Source of the DNA: Cornus controversa
Taxonomy: Eukaryota; Streptophyta; Magnoliopsida; Cornales; Cornaceae
Direction: 5' to 3'
Assembly (NCBI GenBank): GCA_026545225.1
Contig: CM048845.1
Location: 2,994,501 to 3,058,500 of the forward strand
Length of the DNA stretch: 64,000 bases
In this document: positions 34,022 to 46,393 of the stretch, piece by piece
How the letters are laid out: every line of letters begins with the position of its first letter
How positions within the stretch are numbered: the stretch's first letter is position 1
The notes under the pieces: generated by a model
Told to the model about the DNA's origin: nothing
What the model saw: the letters and a program-made list of their open reading frames with translations, nothing else
The model's database searches: none
Position numbers and translations under genes: made by a program

Positions 34022-34781
34022 AATTCAATTAGAGTAATGATAAGCACAGTTAAAATTATCACTGAATTGGAAAAGTGAATCACTATCATCTATTGCATTG
34101 TAAAATTATGAGTCCCACTTACACTAATCTGAAAGTAATTCACTTTTTCAATTCAGTAATAACTTTCACTGTACCTATCATTACTTATTCAATTGTTATT
34201 AATTTGAACCGATTATAATAGGCAATTTTTTAACAGGAAAAAAAATCAATTTTTATTTTAAAATCTCTCCCTACAATTATAAATGCTTACAATTTCTAAT
34301 TAAAAGGAAAAAAAATCACGTGGTATCATTAGATGAAAAGAAATGAATGTAGGAAAGATTGTACAATTAGATGCAATTTTATAGAGTACTTTGGTTGAGT
34401 ATAACTTATAGAGCAGGAAGATGCCTGAGAAAAGGAGAAATATATAAATTGTGATTCATAGTTGAACCAACTTTCATGTCTCCCTACAATTAAAAAAACA
34501 TATGGACTAAGAACTTGTAGGTTGTAGCCTGTCGATTCTCATCACTCATAACAACTATATTCGAAATACTTGTTGATTCCATTTTGAAACAAATTTGATC
34601 ACACTACCAAATAAATTGTGAGGGTTCAAATTGCTGCGAACTTATAGTTGAGCACTATTTATATTTATAAATGGTAAAAAAAATTGATGAAGAATTAGAA
34701 AAATTAATTTAAGCAAAAGAATCAAAGCTTTCATTTCTCAGTAATAGCTTTCTTTTCTCTCTCGTCAATTGTAGGGAGAGA
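34022..34781. mobile_element. Second copies of the two small inverted-repeat elements
   Basis: 34022-34195 is the same MITE as 1311-1490. 34264-34781 is the same TCTCTCCCTACAATT-bounded element as 1549-2067, 518 versus 519 bp. Both sit at identical relative positions in the two retroelement copies, which shows common descent of the whole block. Confidence 0.7.
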
Positions 34782-34809
34782 TTTTTTACATACCAAATCT
34801 TGAAAGGTT

Positions 34810-37207
34810 ATTTAAGAAACTAAAGGGCCCAATCCTACCCCTGCCTCAGCCTTCCGTGCAAAGAAACATGCCGTCTAGTAGTTCTCAACCCAATGAGGCT
34901 GAAAATCAGTTATCGATCGAGAACACAGATAGGCGGTTACCTGAGCAACATTAGGTACATCCTCAAAACGATCCCACAGGCCCAATCGGCCTTAGGGACT
35001 ATCCCCTCCGGGGGAGAAGACAAGACCCCCAAGTCGCACCTGCACACGGGGGGCAGATGGAAATAATTGGCCACTAGGGTGGCCGGAACATGAACAACCA
35101 ATAAATCCAAATGTTCTCGAAAATTGATTTGATGACATTTATCGGGCCTCAAGATTAAGAAGGACTAATTGACCCACATTTAGGAAATCTTATCCTGAGG
35201 AATATGATTTATTAGAGTATCCTACTGGATATAAGATCCCTTCACTACATTTAGTGAAGAGGGAAATCAGTCAACACTAGAGTACATCAGCCGCTTCAAT
35301 TTGCAATATGGAGAGGCTGGTGTGAATCAAATGTGAAAATTAAGGTTGTTTTTCAGTTCTTTAACTGGTATAACTTTTACTTGGTATTCTAATTTGAGGC
35401 CAAATTTCGTAGTAACTTGGCAGCAAATGGAAGAATTATTTCATACTCAGTTTTATCGGACAAAACCCGAGGCTACAGTGGCTGATTTGTCCTGGCTAAG
35501 TCAATTGCCTGGAGAAAGAGTTGAAACTTTCATAACTAGGTTCCGGAAGGCCCGGTTAAAATGTCGAATGATCCTCCCTGAAACAGAATATATAAAGTTA
35601 TCCTTAAATGGTCTAGACATTGAATATAGGAAGAGGTTCGTGGGTATAGAATTTTATGACATATTTAAATTGGCCGACAGGACTACCCGATATGAGTCAA
35701 TCCTTAATGAGGAAAAAAAGAAGAAAATCTCATCAAAGGGGACTTATTATAAAGACCCCAATTATGAGGTGTTCTCGATGGATATAAATAAGGATCTCGA
35801 GGCAAATGTGGCCGAAGTCCACATTAAGAAGCTATACATATGTGAAAGTTTAGTCAGAATCAAATCAGCCACTAGTGGTTCTTATTCTACTGCCTCATCG
35901 GCCAACCCCATTAAAAAGGGAACGACTGATGTAGGAAAATTCTACTCGTTCAATCTGTCCTTGACTGATAAAATTTTTGATCACCTACTAGCAGATAAAC
36001 AGATCACTTTGCCCAAGGGGGCATAAAATTCCATCGGTTGCCAAGCTGAAAGGAACAGAATATTGTAAATGTCATCATTCTTAGACCCATAGCACTAACG
36101 ATTGTACAGTATTTTGTAATATTATGCAGAAGGCGATCGATGAAGGCACTCTGAAATTCCCAGATAAACAGATGGAAGTAATGGCGAACGATAGCAATCC
36201 TTTTTCCCACAATTGTTGCTAGCAATGCAATCGGTCTGGCCCCTAAGGTCGACAACGCACAAGGAGGGATGGTCGACGATATGCTTCCAGAATCCTCAAG
36301 CCATAAAACAATCAAGGAACTTGAGCCTAAACTACAGGAGGCCCAATTGGCTCTAATTGAAAAGGGGTGTTGTCCAAATTGCAAGGCTCTTGGTAGTGGC
36401 GAAGGAATCAGACTCGGGGGGCAAGTTGAGCGTAGAAGTGTGCATGAGAGGATTGTGTTTCCCTAGGATCGAGCTGCTTAGACGATCGCTAATCGATCTG
36501 TCTTTCAAAGAACCCAGCCGAAAGAGGGGTACATCACACGCAGAGGGAAAGAAGTCTCCAAAAAAATGCCTCCCACTCATCATGACCCGCCAAGGTTCAA
36601 GAAGGGATTGACAGATTGGCCCAAAATATGGATAAAAAAGGAAGACGTTCATTCGGTGCCAAAAATGGTGAAACCACCCATGGTTACCCATAACAAGTTG
36701 ACAAGAGTGACTTATCCCAAGTTCCCTAAGAACATGATGCGAAATAGAGCTCCTACACGGGCCTAGAAGCGGAGGATGCAACGAAAGAGAGCCGAGCAAA
36801 GAAGGAGACAGGCCGACGACCATATAGGATAGGTCGACGGTCACAGCCAAGAATCAGATGTAGACGTGTCGGTGGATATGTCCTTGACCTATGATGATGA
36901 GAAGTCATCCCTGGGGGAAGACCAGTCTGATCAAGACCCTAAACACATAGCCAAATACCGAATCAAATTTGGAAATTTCCTAAAAAAGGTGGTGTGCAGT
37001 ATGGTGTTCGTGTTGCCAGCCATTTTCCAAGCAAAACCTGATCAGCTATGTGCTGTGACCGATCCTCTCGAGCCTGACATGAATAACCCAGTGCAAAAGG
37101 ACATTCCAGAAACGGCATCGGTCAGTAAGGTGCAGATGTCTAAAGGAAGCTCCATCGCAGCTGATAAGGTGGTATTTGAAAGACTGCCAATGGCCATGAC
37201 CCAATAG
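34810..37207 (+). pseudogene. Tat-lineage gag, copy 2
   Basis: This is the better preserved gag. A 226-codon frame at 35346-36026 reads LTGITFTWYSNLRPNFVVTW, LFHTQFYRTKPEATVADLSW, FITRFRKARLKCRMILPETE and ADRTTRYESILN, the typical Tat pattern. The zinc-knuckle-like block follows at about 36060-36110 in another frame, and the charged tail runs in pieces to 37207. Frame breaks at 36024, 36466 and 36766 make it non-functional. Confidence 0.75.
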
Positions 37208-38202
37208 TTGAGGCCTTTGTAGGTCAAAGTATGGATAGAAGGTCGGCCAGTCAATCGGGTGCTGGTCAATAACGGACCAGTAGTCAATGTTATTCCCTCG
37301 ACGAATGTGAAAACATTGGGAAAAGACTTAGAAGATGTAATCCCTACAGATGTCACGATCAACGGGTTTAATGGTGGTTGTAACAACACCAAAGGAATAC
37401 TTCCTTTAGAAGTCATAGTTGGCGGTTGAACTTCATTTATTTCTTTCTTTGTTGTTGAATCGACAACAACCTATAACTTGTTGCTAGGTCGCGATTGGAT
37501 TCACCCCAATATGTGTATCCCATCTTCACTACATTAAATGCTGATCCTGTGGCATGGAGATGAAGTAAGGATAGTAGAGGCTGATAACAAGCCTTTTGTC
37601 ACCAAAGTATATGCTGCCAAGGCCGCGCTATATGATGAGGCCTATGTCCCAATCACATTCACTGGTACAGATAGAATGGGTCGACCAACTGCAACTGTAA
37701 TGAGGAAGGGGTTTGCAGCCCTAGAGATAAAGGAACTGCTACATGAAGCACAACAGCCAATGATAGAACTCCATCGGTCTGATTCTGATTCAGAAACGAC
37801 AATTAATAATGATAGACAAATCTAATAAGGAGCTCGAGAGATGGCAGGCCTACAAGGCCGCCTGTGCACATTTAAAAGTGTATCTAGTTGAGAAGAGGAT
37901 CGCCAAAGCAGAACAATTTTATTATGAACTATCGGCCAATATGGCTAAAGTAACCGAAGTTGATGATGGAAAGCTGGATGTAATCCAGTTGGCAGATTTG
38001 GAATCGGCACTAGCAAAACTGGATGACCTCAAGGTAGAGGTTCAAGATTCTTTACTTGAAGTAAATTTGGGAACAACCAATGATCCTCGACCCATATACA
38101 TTAGTGCTCCATTGGAGCCTAAATACCAAGCTGAGTTGATCAAGTTGTTGAGAGAATTCAAGACTGCTTTGCCTAAAACTGTGAAGAAATGCTCGGACTG
38201 TC
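37208..38202 (+). pseudogene. Tat-lineage protease and linker, copy 2
   Basis: The protease reads RPVNRVLVNNGPVVNVIPST near 37243-37304, so the catalytic Asp is Asn here (NNG), whereas copy 1 has DNG. It ends LLLGRDWIHPNMC near 37480-37516. Two linker frames are open at 37538-37825 and 37809-38312. The site where copy 1 carries the MITE is intact (about 38195-38202). Confidence 0.7.
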
Positions 38203-38890
38203 AAGAGAATTGGTGGAACACAAGCTACCAATCCGAGAGGGCTACAAACCATACAAACAGCCACCCAGAAGAATGTCCCATGAGGTGGTTTCCAAAGTCA
38301 AAGAAGAGATAGAAAGGCTTCTGAAGGCACGCTTTATTTAAACAGCTAGATATGTGGAGTGGATATCCAATGTGGTGCCTGTCATCAAGAAGAACGGGAA
38401 GCTTAGGGTATGCATCAACTTCAAAATTTTGAACTTGGCCACCCCAAAAGAAGAGTATCCCATGTCGGTGGCTGATCAGTTGATAGATTCGGCTGCCAAA
38501 AATGAAGTTTTATCTTTCATGGACGGTCACTCAAGATACAATCAAATTTATATAGCGAAGGTCGACATCACAAAAATAACCTTCAGATGTCCAAGCTCAA
38601 TTGGGACGATTGAATGGGTGGTCATGCTTTTCGGATTAAAAAACGCTGGGGCCACGTACCAAAGGGCGATGAATGCCATATTCCATGACATGATAAGCTG
38701 ATTTATAAAAGTTTATATAGACGATGTGGTAGTAAAGTCATCGGCCAAAAGGCAGCATCTGGTACATCTTAGGGCCTCCTTCGTGAATAAATTGAAAATG
38801 AATCCCATTAAATGTGCTTTTGGAGTATCCGCAGGGAATTTCTTGGATTTTTTGGTAGATCAACGTGGCATCAAGGTCAATTAAAACAAA
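38203..38890 (+). pseudogene. Tat-lineage reverse transcriptase, copy 2, cut at 38890
   Basis: 38354-38701 is an open 115-codon RT frame (WISNVVPVIKKNGKLRVCIN, EYPMSVADQLID, SFMDGHSRYNQIYIAKVDI, MLFGLKNAGATYQRAMNAIF). The catalytic VYIDDVVVKS follows near 38713-38742 after a stop at 38700. The element ends abruptly at about 38890, where copy 1 continues into RNase H, and joins kelch 3'-flank sequence. It is dead. Confidence 0.75.
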
Positions 38891-39133
38891 ACTAATTAGT
38901 TGTGATTCCTACCTTTTGTTGCTTAAACTACCTTTGAAGTTCTTGACGGCTTGAATTAGTGTGGGAGAAATTTGACTGGGTTTCAGATTTACCAGTGTAA
39001 ATCGACGTTGACCTACCATAAGATATTATTGATACGTTGTAATACACTAAGCTTATGTTTGGGAGCATCGAATCAGCTCCTTGGATTTGGAATTGATGAA
39101 TATTTAGTTCAAAGTTTGCATTAAATTTCCATC
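38891..39133. repeat. Fragment of kelch 3' flank (third copy) with half a MITE
   Basis: It matches 12748-12996 downstream of kelch gene A (AATTAGTTGTGATTCC to GCATTAAATTTCC), including the left half of the MITE at 12908-13037. It therefore came from a gene-A-like locus that already had the MITE. Left neighbour is truncated RT; right neighbour is the snap-back junction of the copia fragment. Confidence 0.75.
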
Positions 39134-39135
39134 AA

Positions 39136-39190
39136 ATTTTGAGATGTGATCCCAACAAAGGTTATCGTTGTTGGGATCACATCTCAAAAT
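39136..39190. repeat. 23-bp perfect snap-back palindrome at the copia 5' breakpoint
   Basis: The arm 39136-39158 (begins ATTTTGAGATGTGATCC) is the exact reverse complement of 39168-39190, with a 9-bp loop. The right arm is in-frame copia coding sequence (GYRCWDHISK), so the left arm is an inverted copy of it. This is the signature of a template switch or fold-back repair at the break. Confidence 0.85.
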
Positions 39191-41122
39191 GATTATGTAT
39201 CTCCCTTTATGTCATCTTTTGGGAACATCAGATGTTCTTATCTCTCTCTAAGTTTCACATTTCTTCTCCATCTACGTCGTTCTTTTTTAGTGATCCCACT
39301 ATTAATTTCTTTCCTTCTAACAAAGTCACAGACCAACCACCAGCTGTTGGTCAATTATCAGCTCCACCAAATACCCTTATTATCTCTCTAGATCCTACAC
39401 TTCCCTCTGAGCTCCAATATACGATCTCTCCTGATAGGTCTGCTTCCGCTGATGATCCTGTTACTGAATCCTCTATATCTGACATTCTTTTCACTGAGCC
39501 ATTTGATGATACTCGTCATTCAGATCAGGTAAGAACCACACCAGGCTATCTTCGTGACTATCATTGCTTCTCCATTATTTTATCTCATCATGAACCTTAA
39601 TCTTATCGAAAAGCTAGTTCTAATCCTCATTGGCAATAAGCTATGACAGATGAATTACATGCTCTTGACCAAGCTCATACATGGGACATAGTTGATCTAC
39701 CTTCTGGGAAAACTGTTGTTGGCTGTAAATGGGTTTACAAAATTCAGACTCATTCTGATGGCTCTGTTGAACGATGCAAAGCTCGTTTGGTTGCCAAAGG
39801 TAATACATAGGAATATGGTATTGATTGTGAGGAGACTTTTGTTCCTGTCGCCTGATTGACTTCTATTCACAGTTTAGTTACAGTTGCTGTTGTTTATAAG
39901 TGGGATCTTTTCCGAATGGATGTCAAAAATGCAATTCTCAATGGGGATCTTGTAAAAGAAGTTTATATGAAACCTCTTTCTGGATATAATCATTATTTTT
40001 ATCAAGTTTGCAAACTTCATCGTGCTCTCTACGGTCTTAAACAAGCTCCTCGGGCCTGGTTTGCAAAATTTAGTTCTGTTATTGGCAATTTTGGCTTTAC
40101 ACCCAGCTCTTATGATTCTAGCTTATTCATTCGCAAGGCTGCGTCTGGTATTACTCTTCTAGTTCTTTATGTTAATGATATGATAATTATCAGAGATGAT
40201 CTTGATGGCATTTTTACTCTCAAACAATCTCCTAATCATCATTTTAAAATAAAGGATCTTGGACACCTGAGTTATTTATTGGGTCTTGAGATTCATTTTG
40301 ATTCTAGTGGTTATTATATCTCACAAGCTAAGTATGCCTCCGACATTCTTGCTCGAGTTGCTCTCACTGATTGTAAAACATCCTTTATTCCTCTGGAAAC
40401 TAACATGCGTCTCACTCCTCTAGATGATCCTCTTCTTAGTGATGCAACATTATATCAGCAATTGGTCAGCAATCTTGTCTATCTTACAGTTACTCACCCT
40501 AACATTGCTTATGCAGTTTATATTGTTAGTCAATTCGTAGTAGCTCCAAGATCTACCCATTATGATGCCATTCTTTGCTTCCTTCGATACATAAAAGGTA
40601 CTATGTTTCAAGGGTTTCATTTTTTCACTTGTTCTACATGCCTACTCTGATGCTAACTAGGCTGGAGATCTCACTGATCATCGCTCCACTACTGGATATT
40701 GCTTCTTCTTGGGTGATTCTCTTATTTCTTGGCGTAACAAGAAACAATCTATCACTTCACGCTCCAGTACAAAGGCTAAATATTGTGTCCTTGTTGATAC
40801 CACTCAAGAACTTCTTTGGCTTCGGTGGTTACTTAAAGACATGGGTATTTCACATTCCACTGCTACAACACTCTGTTGTGATAATCAAAGTATCATTCAG
40901 ATGCTCACAATAACGTCTTTCATGAACGTACCAAACATATTAAAATTGATTGTCATTTTGTCCATCAACATGTACTTCGTGGCACCATTCGTCTGTTCTC
41001 TGTCACTTCTGCTGATGAGACATCCAACATTTTCACCAAAGCTTATCCGCCGAGACATTTTTACGATTTGGTTTCCAAACTTAAGTTGTTTTCCTCTTCG
41101 CCTACTTAAGTTTGAGGGGGTA
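39159..41122 (+). pseudogene. Ty1/copia pol fragment (5'-truncated, broken)
   Basis: The fragment starts in the integrase-side region (KGYRCWDHISK, TFWEH), then has the RVT_2 reverse transcriptase: DELHALDQAHTWDIVDLP, CKWVYKIQ, FRMDVKNAILNGDL, ALYGLKQAPRAWFAKF, and YVND at 40168-40179 where active elements have YVDD. RNase H follows (STTGYCFFLGDSLISWRNKK, ELLWLRWLLKDM). Stops at 39598, 39637, about 39808 and 39853, and frame changes near 40605 and 40900, kill it. A purine tract TTGAGGGGG at 41112-41120 precedes the LTR. Confidence 0.88.
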
Positions 41123-41300
41123 TGTTAGTATAGTAACATATGCATAATAAGTTGTCCCATGATTCTCTCCCTCAATGGCTCATTGATTAGCTCTCTGTAT
41201 TGTCTATATATTGGTTCCCTTGTATTGTAGATTGATAGCATTGTAGTTGATTCACATATAAAAGAATTCCTTTCTATCTTTTCTCTCTCAAATCATAACA
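41123..41300 (+). repeat. 3' LTR of the copia element (178 bp)
   Basis: It begins TGTTAGTATAG right after the polypurine tract and ends AATCATAACA, giving TGTTA...TAACA inverted termini. A TATA-like CATATAAAAG lies near 41251-41260. No 5' LTR remains, so age cannot be estimated from LTR divergence. Confidence 0.85.
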
Positions 41301-41689
41301 CCGGGAGTGCTGACCAAGCACAAGAACACTAAGTGGCTGACTAACAGACAGAAAGAGAGGTGAAGAGATGAGGACTGTCGGAGATAAGAGAGGACTGTTC
41401 GGCTCTAGAAGGGAGAGTCTTGAGAGTTTGACTCGTGAACGAAGTGGGGAAGAGATAAGGGGGATAAGATTTCAATCTTGTCCTCTTTTCGAATGTGTTT
41501 GGTTACATGTATAACAGATGAACTTTGGATACAAATATATACGGTTTAGTTTTTGTTTAAATTTTATGCTTTTCAAGACAAGTATGGGTTGGGCCTAATT
41601 TAAATGTCCTATGTTTACAAATATAGATTCGAAATTTAAGAAAAATAATAAATATTTATGTATAATAAAATTTATTTTATTATTTTATT

Positions 41690-41788
41690 GTCATATCATT
41701 GCCGTATCCGTGTCCTATTTTTTTGAAATGTGCCGTATCATCGTATCCGTATTGTGTCGTATCCGTATCCCGTGTCCGTGCTTCATAG
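41690..41788. mobile_element. Right end of a second GTATCCG-type hAT MITE (truncated)
   Basis: The end GTGTCCGTGCTTCATAG, the GTATCCG repeats and the conserved spacer CCTATTTTTTTGAAAT match the right end of the 5485-6014 element. No left end is found in 41301-41690, so the copy is truncated or its left end has decayed. Confidence 0.7.
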
Positions 41789-42330
41789 ATCACAGGGTAC
41801 AAATATCTTCACAAAGGGATATTTTTATGCTTATATTACAACCTGAAACCCCATTTTTCAAATAAATTTTGTTTAAAATATTGTAGCTTCATTCTTGTTA
41901 ACCTTTGTACGTTATACTTTATCATATTCTATATTTCCAACTTTTATTATCATGGAATCTGACTGCCATTGTAATTTTCTTCGCATAGTCTATAGACTAT
42001 AGTTCAATAAAGGGAAATTATTGAGGACAACATAATTTGAATTTATGTGGGGATTATCGAATATTGTATTTTATTATCGTGGTGTAGCCAAGGCCGGCAC
42101 GGTCGCCTAAAGCCCCAACCAATAGAAAGGTTCCAAAAAAGATTTTTTCTTATATTATAAAACTTTTTAAAATTATTTTAATATTACTTAAAAATAAATT
42201 CCTTTTATTATTAGAGCCCAACCAATTTGAAATGGAATAGAATGACATTCGTGCATCATTTTATTTTTGACCACCAAACAGTAGAATGAGAACAATACAA
42301 AGCTTGGTGCCTTAAGATGTGAAGAAGCTG
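41789..42330. other. AT-rich non-coding stretch
   Basis: No gene is seen. It ends where homology to the 5' region of kelch gene A begins. Confidence 0.5.
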
Positions 42331-43302
42331 TCTAATTAAATCTCACCCAACACTTTCAAATTCTTATATTTTAGTAAATTTTAGCCCATATGTACAAAAT
42401 TATCTCCTAACAAAATTCACATATGTTCCATTAGGCGGCCCAGTCCTTTTTTTATATTTCAAATTAGGCTGCCCATCCGATAACAAAGTTCACATATGTT
42501 CAATTAGCGGCCCAATCTTTCTTAAACCTGTGTAGGTTCCTTGTTGTTGAAGAAAAGAAAAAAAAAAAGAAAAAGAAAAAATCAACGAAAAAATCAACGA
42601 AAAAAAAAATGGGAGTAGAGAAAGCGTTCGGAGCCATCTTTTGGCATCGCCTCGAGGATTCTAGGTCTTCTACTTCTGTTTCTATATTCAGAGGTACACA
42701 CACTACTATATCTATATGTCTTTGTTGATTTAATCTCTACTTCTTCATTTACTATTATAATCTCAATCTCTCCTGGTATGTTATGTATCTTTTGTTTTAA
42801 ATTTAGGAATCTAAATGATACAAATCATATAATTTTTCACCTCTCGAACCCAAATTTGTGTCTTAACGATCATATAAGCCGTCGCTTTTCTCCTAGTGGG
42901 AAGTCACAGTTTCGGGGAACTTGTGCATCTTTTGATTTACTCTGACGGAGTTAAAGTTGCCGATGGGTCTATCTCTATAATCTCTCAATATATATATTGA
43001 GCTAGGCTTTCTATTTTCCATTCTAGGGTTCTTCATCCTCATTATTATCGACTTCAAATATTTGGAAATGGGTGTTTGATGTATTTTGCAGGCTTAAATT
43101 ATCCTTGAACATTTAGTGTATATATAGATTTGGACGATTAAGACTTGTATTTTTTTCTCAATCCATTTTGCTGTTGTAAGGTGAAGCACGGAGGAGAAGA
43201 GAATTGAGAATCAAGAATCAATGGACAATGAAGAAACGACGACGATGATGATGATGTACAAAGTAGATGAAACTATAACAACTAATGTTGTTGCAGAAGA
43301 AA
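42331..43302 (+). pseudogene. Truncated extra copy of the kelch gene 5' region and first codons
   Basis: This block matches the leader of gene A (10000-10808), including the probable leader intron, and continues into an ATG at 43221 with 28 codons like the start of gene B (MDNEETTTMMMM, then TNVVAEE). At about 43302 it jumps back into leader sequence (CATTAGGCGG), which belongs to gene B proper. It could act as an extra upstream promoter. The leader here has a run of A at 42552-42609. Confidence 0.7.
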
Positions 43303-44016
43303 CATTAGGCGGTCCATCCGATAACAAAGTTCACATATATTGAGTTAGGCGTTCTATTTTCCATTCTAGGGTTCTTCATCCCCATTATTATCGGAGCCAT
43401 TTTTTGGCGTCGTCTCGAGGATTCTAGGTCTTCTATTTCTGTTTCTGTTTCTATATTCAGAGGTACACACACTTAGTCTATGTCTTTGTTGATTTAGTCT
43501 TTACTTCTTCATTTACTATTATAATCTCAATCTCTCCTGGTATGCAAGTATGTATCTTGTTGAAAATTTAGGAATCTAAGTGATACAAATCATATAATTT
43601 TTCTCCTCTCTCTCTTGAGAACCCAAATTTGTGTCTTAGTATAAGCCATTGGGCTTTTCGCCTAGTGGGAAGTCACAGTTTCGGGGAACTTCTGCATCTT
43701 TTGATTTAATCTGACCGAGTTAAAGTTGCTGATGGGTCTATCTCTATAATCTCTTATATATTGAGTTAGGCATTCTATTTCCCATTCTAGGGTTCTTCAT
43801 CCCCATTATTATCGACTTCAAATATTTGGAAATGGGTGTTTGGTGTATTTTTCAGGCTTAAATTATCCTAGAACATTAGTGTATATATAGATATGGACGA
43901 TTAAGACTTGTATTTCATTCTCAATCCATTTTGCTGGTGTAAGGTGAAGAAGGAAGGAAGAGGAACAGGAACGCCGCGAGGGCACGGAGGAGAAGAGAAT
44001 TGAGAATCAAGAATCG
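43303..44016 (+). promoter_or_regulatory. 5' region of kelch gene B
   Basis: It is homologous to 10090-10808. The probable leader intron is conserved (ATATTCAG/AGGTACACA near 43452-43468, acceptor TTTTTCAG near 43849-43856). Just before the ATG gene B has a stretch of about 35 bp (AGGAAGAGGAACAGGAACG) that gene A lacks. Confidence 0.45.
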
Positions 44017-45815
44017 ATGGACAAAGAAGAAACGACGATGACGATGATGATGATGGACAAAGTAGATGAAACAACAACAACTAATGTTGTTGCAGAAGAA
44101 AAAGGAGAAGAAGATTCAGCGGACATATACTTCAGCGTAGCAGGGGTGGACGGCGGAGTCTGCGTAAGCAGGTGGTACTTAATCAAAAACGACACCAAGC
44201 CAGAGGCAAAGGAAAAACCCTCTCCAGTTTTCTCTGATTTGCAGCCAAATTGTGCATACAATCTCCACTCTACCTGTGTCGCCTTGGACTCAGTCTTATA
44301 CGTTATTGGCGGCCAGGATCTTAGAAGGCACTTATTGCCGAGTAGTGAGTTCTTAAATTTCATCCATGATGATGATTATTGTATGTTGACCGACGAGGTG
44401 TATTGCATCAACACTCTCTATCCCGAGAAAGGGTGGACTAAATGTCCTTCTATGCCCAGGACAAGGTGCCGTGCTCAGGCCTTTACTCTTGAGAGCAAGA
44501 TCTACGTGATGGATGGTTTTATTCTTCCTGCACTAGCTGATAATGATTACAACGATTTTGCCCTAGTTTATGATCCATCATCATCATCATCATCATCGTC
44601 ATGCTCATACTGGCAACAAGCTTTCTCAACAGCCGACAAATCACCATCGTCATGCTCATACTGGCAACAAGCTCTCTCTAACATATCTGATAATTTTAAA
44701 TTGCTTATGATGCATTCGAATCAAATTAAAGTGACAACAACTAGTGGAGGAGCACGGGTGGAGGAGCTCTTTGTGCATGCTGTTGGCTACGACAACGAGA
44801 GGCTGCTATTTAAATACACATTCAATGATAAATTATGGGAACTCTTGGCAAAGGACTTCGGTCCCAGACTGTGCATGTCTAGGCTTCTTATTGATGGCAT
44901 CTTGTATACCTATGGTAACTACCCAATGCGGGATCAAGAGGAACTGGGTTCCATTCTCTGTTACGATGTCAATAAACCTCACGCCAAACCAAAAATTCTG
45001 AGGCACTTAGAAAAACATCTTCCCCGCATTACGGATTTTTATCCACAGGCCACTTTGCTGCATCTAGGTGGAGGCACAAAGTTTTGTCTGCTATGGCCGT
45101 CGTTTGAAGAAGAAGAAGAAGAGCATTGTCCAAAAGACGATGATATAACAGGACCGAATGAAGAAGAGCATTGTCGAGATGATGATGATATAACAGGACC
45201 GAATGAACCACTCTTCATTTTCTGCTTAAAGTTTACCGTGTCTAAGGAGCACAAGCTTTCGCCTTCAGGTGAAGAAGAGGTTGAATGTTTTGCCTCTGAT
45301 CCGTCTAGGTCACGTTACTACGTCAATGGCCTGCACTTACTCAATGCCATTGCAATGTAAGTTCCATATTTGGATTCCATCTCTTTGTCAAGTATGATTA
45401 TTAATTCTGTCTCTTTCTATTTTTTATTCATATTAGTATTGTTAATTATTTTCTTGTGGCATTTTACCCCAATAGCATGCAATTACATGAATGACTACTT
45501 TTCTCTTTTATGAGATTAACAGAACTAAACCTTGAGCCAATCTGAACCTTTGTGCATAACAAAATTATAGCTAGCTTCACTATTTAGGGAAGGATATATT
45601 CAACCTTGTATTGGTTAGCACCTTTTACTTGTACTAGGGGACTACCACCGTTGATTTAAATAGTAATGTATAGACTAATGAAGCCGCTGATATTTCATTT
45701 GCAGTTTTCTTTTCTGGTTTCCCCCTAGCTTTAATTAATTTCCTCTTCTCTAGTAGTTTTTGTTTGTGCCAGCAGGGTTGAAGTTTATTTGATCCTTCAA
45801 GTAGGGTATGAGTAA
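44017..45815 (+). CDS. Kelch-repeat protein, copy B (two exons)
   Basis: The predicted CDS joins 44017-45356 and 45776-45815 (459 residues), with the same AAT|GTAAGT donor and GCCAGCAG acceptor as gene A and the tail MVEVYLILQVGYE. Motifs include VLYVIGG, KIYVMDG (gene A has KIYVLGG, so the second kelch glycine pair is lost here), ILYTYGN and LLHLGGG. The N-terminus has 20 extra residues (KVDETTTTNVVAEEKGEEDS region) absent from A. The acidic repeat has two EEEHC units against three in A, and the serine run before CSYWQQAFS is longer. Soluble, no F-box. Both copies are fully open, so either or both may be functional. The role is unknown beyond a probable protein-binding propeller. Confidence 0.75.
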
Positions 45816-46393
45816 TAGGGAGTTTTTCTAATTTAGTTAATTAATTTTTTTAGTACAAAGATCACAAGGACAATAGGGTAGTTGTTCTTAATTTGGTGGT
45901 CGTCTTGAATGTTTATGTAATATTTAGAACCAACATGATATTAAAGTTTATTTGGAAAATATATGCATCCCAATTAGTTGGGATTTCTACCTTTGAAGTT
46001 CTTGACAACCCGAATTAGTATTTAGAACCAACATGATATTCATAAGATTTGTTGAATGATAAAAAAATTATCGTTTGATAAAGGGTTGAAGTTGAAATGT
46101 GGTGATGCAGGTGTAGGATCTATCAAAATTGGATTTTGTAAGGAAAAAAATAGCTAAGATTGAGAAAATAAAGGATTCTAGGTTTCAAAGAAGAGAAAAT
46201 ATGAATATTTGGTTAGAAAATGAATGATGTAGGGATTGGTGTATTTATAGAGGTGAGAAAAAGGAAAAAATATATATATAAAAATTAGTTTTGTAAACAT
46301 TTTTGTCCAATAGAGCGGAGGCCCTATTGGACAAAATGCATAAAAAAACACAAAAATTGTTAAAATGCAATTTGATGGGCCAAATGGCCCCTT
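45816..46393. other. 3' flank of kelch gene B
   Basis: Homology to the gene A flank continues to about 46015 (ATTAGTTGGGATTTCTACC), with a deletion, and then stops. This flank lacks the MITE seen at 12908-13037. 46015-46393 is AT-rich and non-coding. Confidence 0.55.

Noticed and set aside
39832-40650. The longest copia frame (264 codons) as a functional gene
   Set aside because: It is one part of a broken RVT_2 domain with stops upstream, YVND in place of YVDD, and no 5' LTR.
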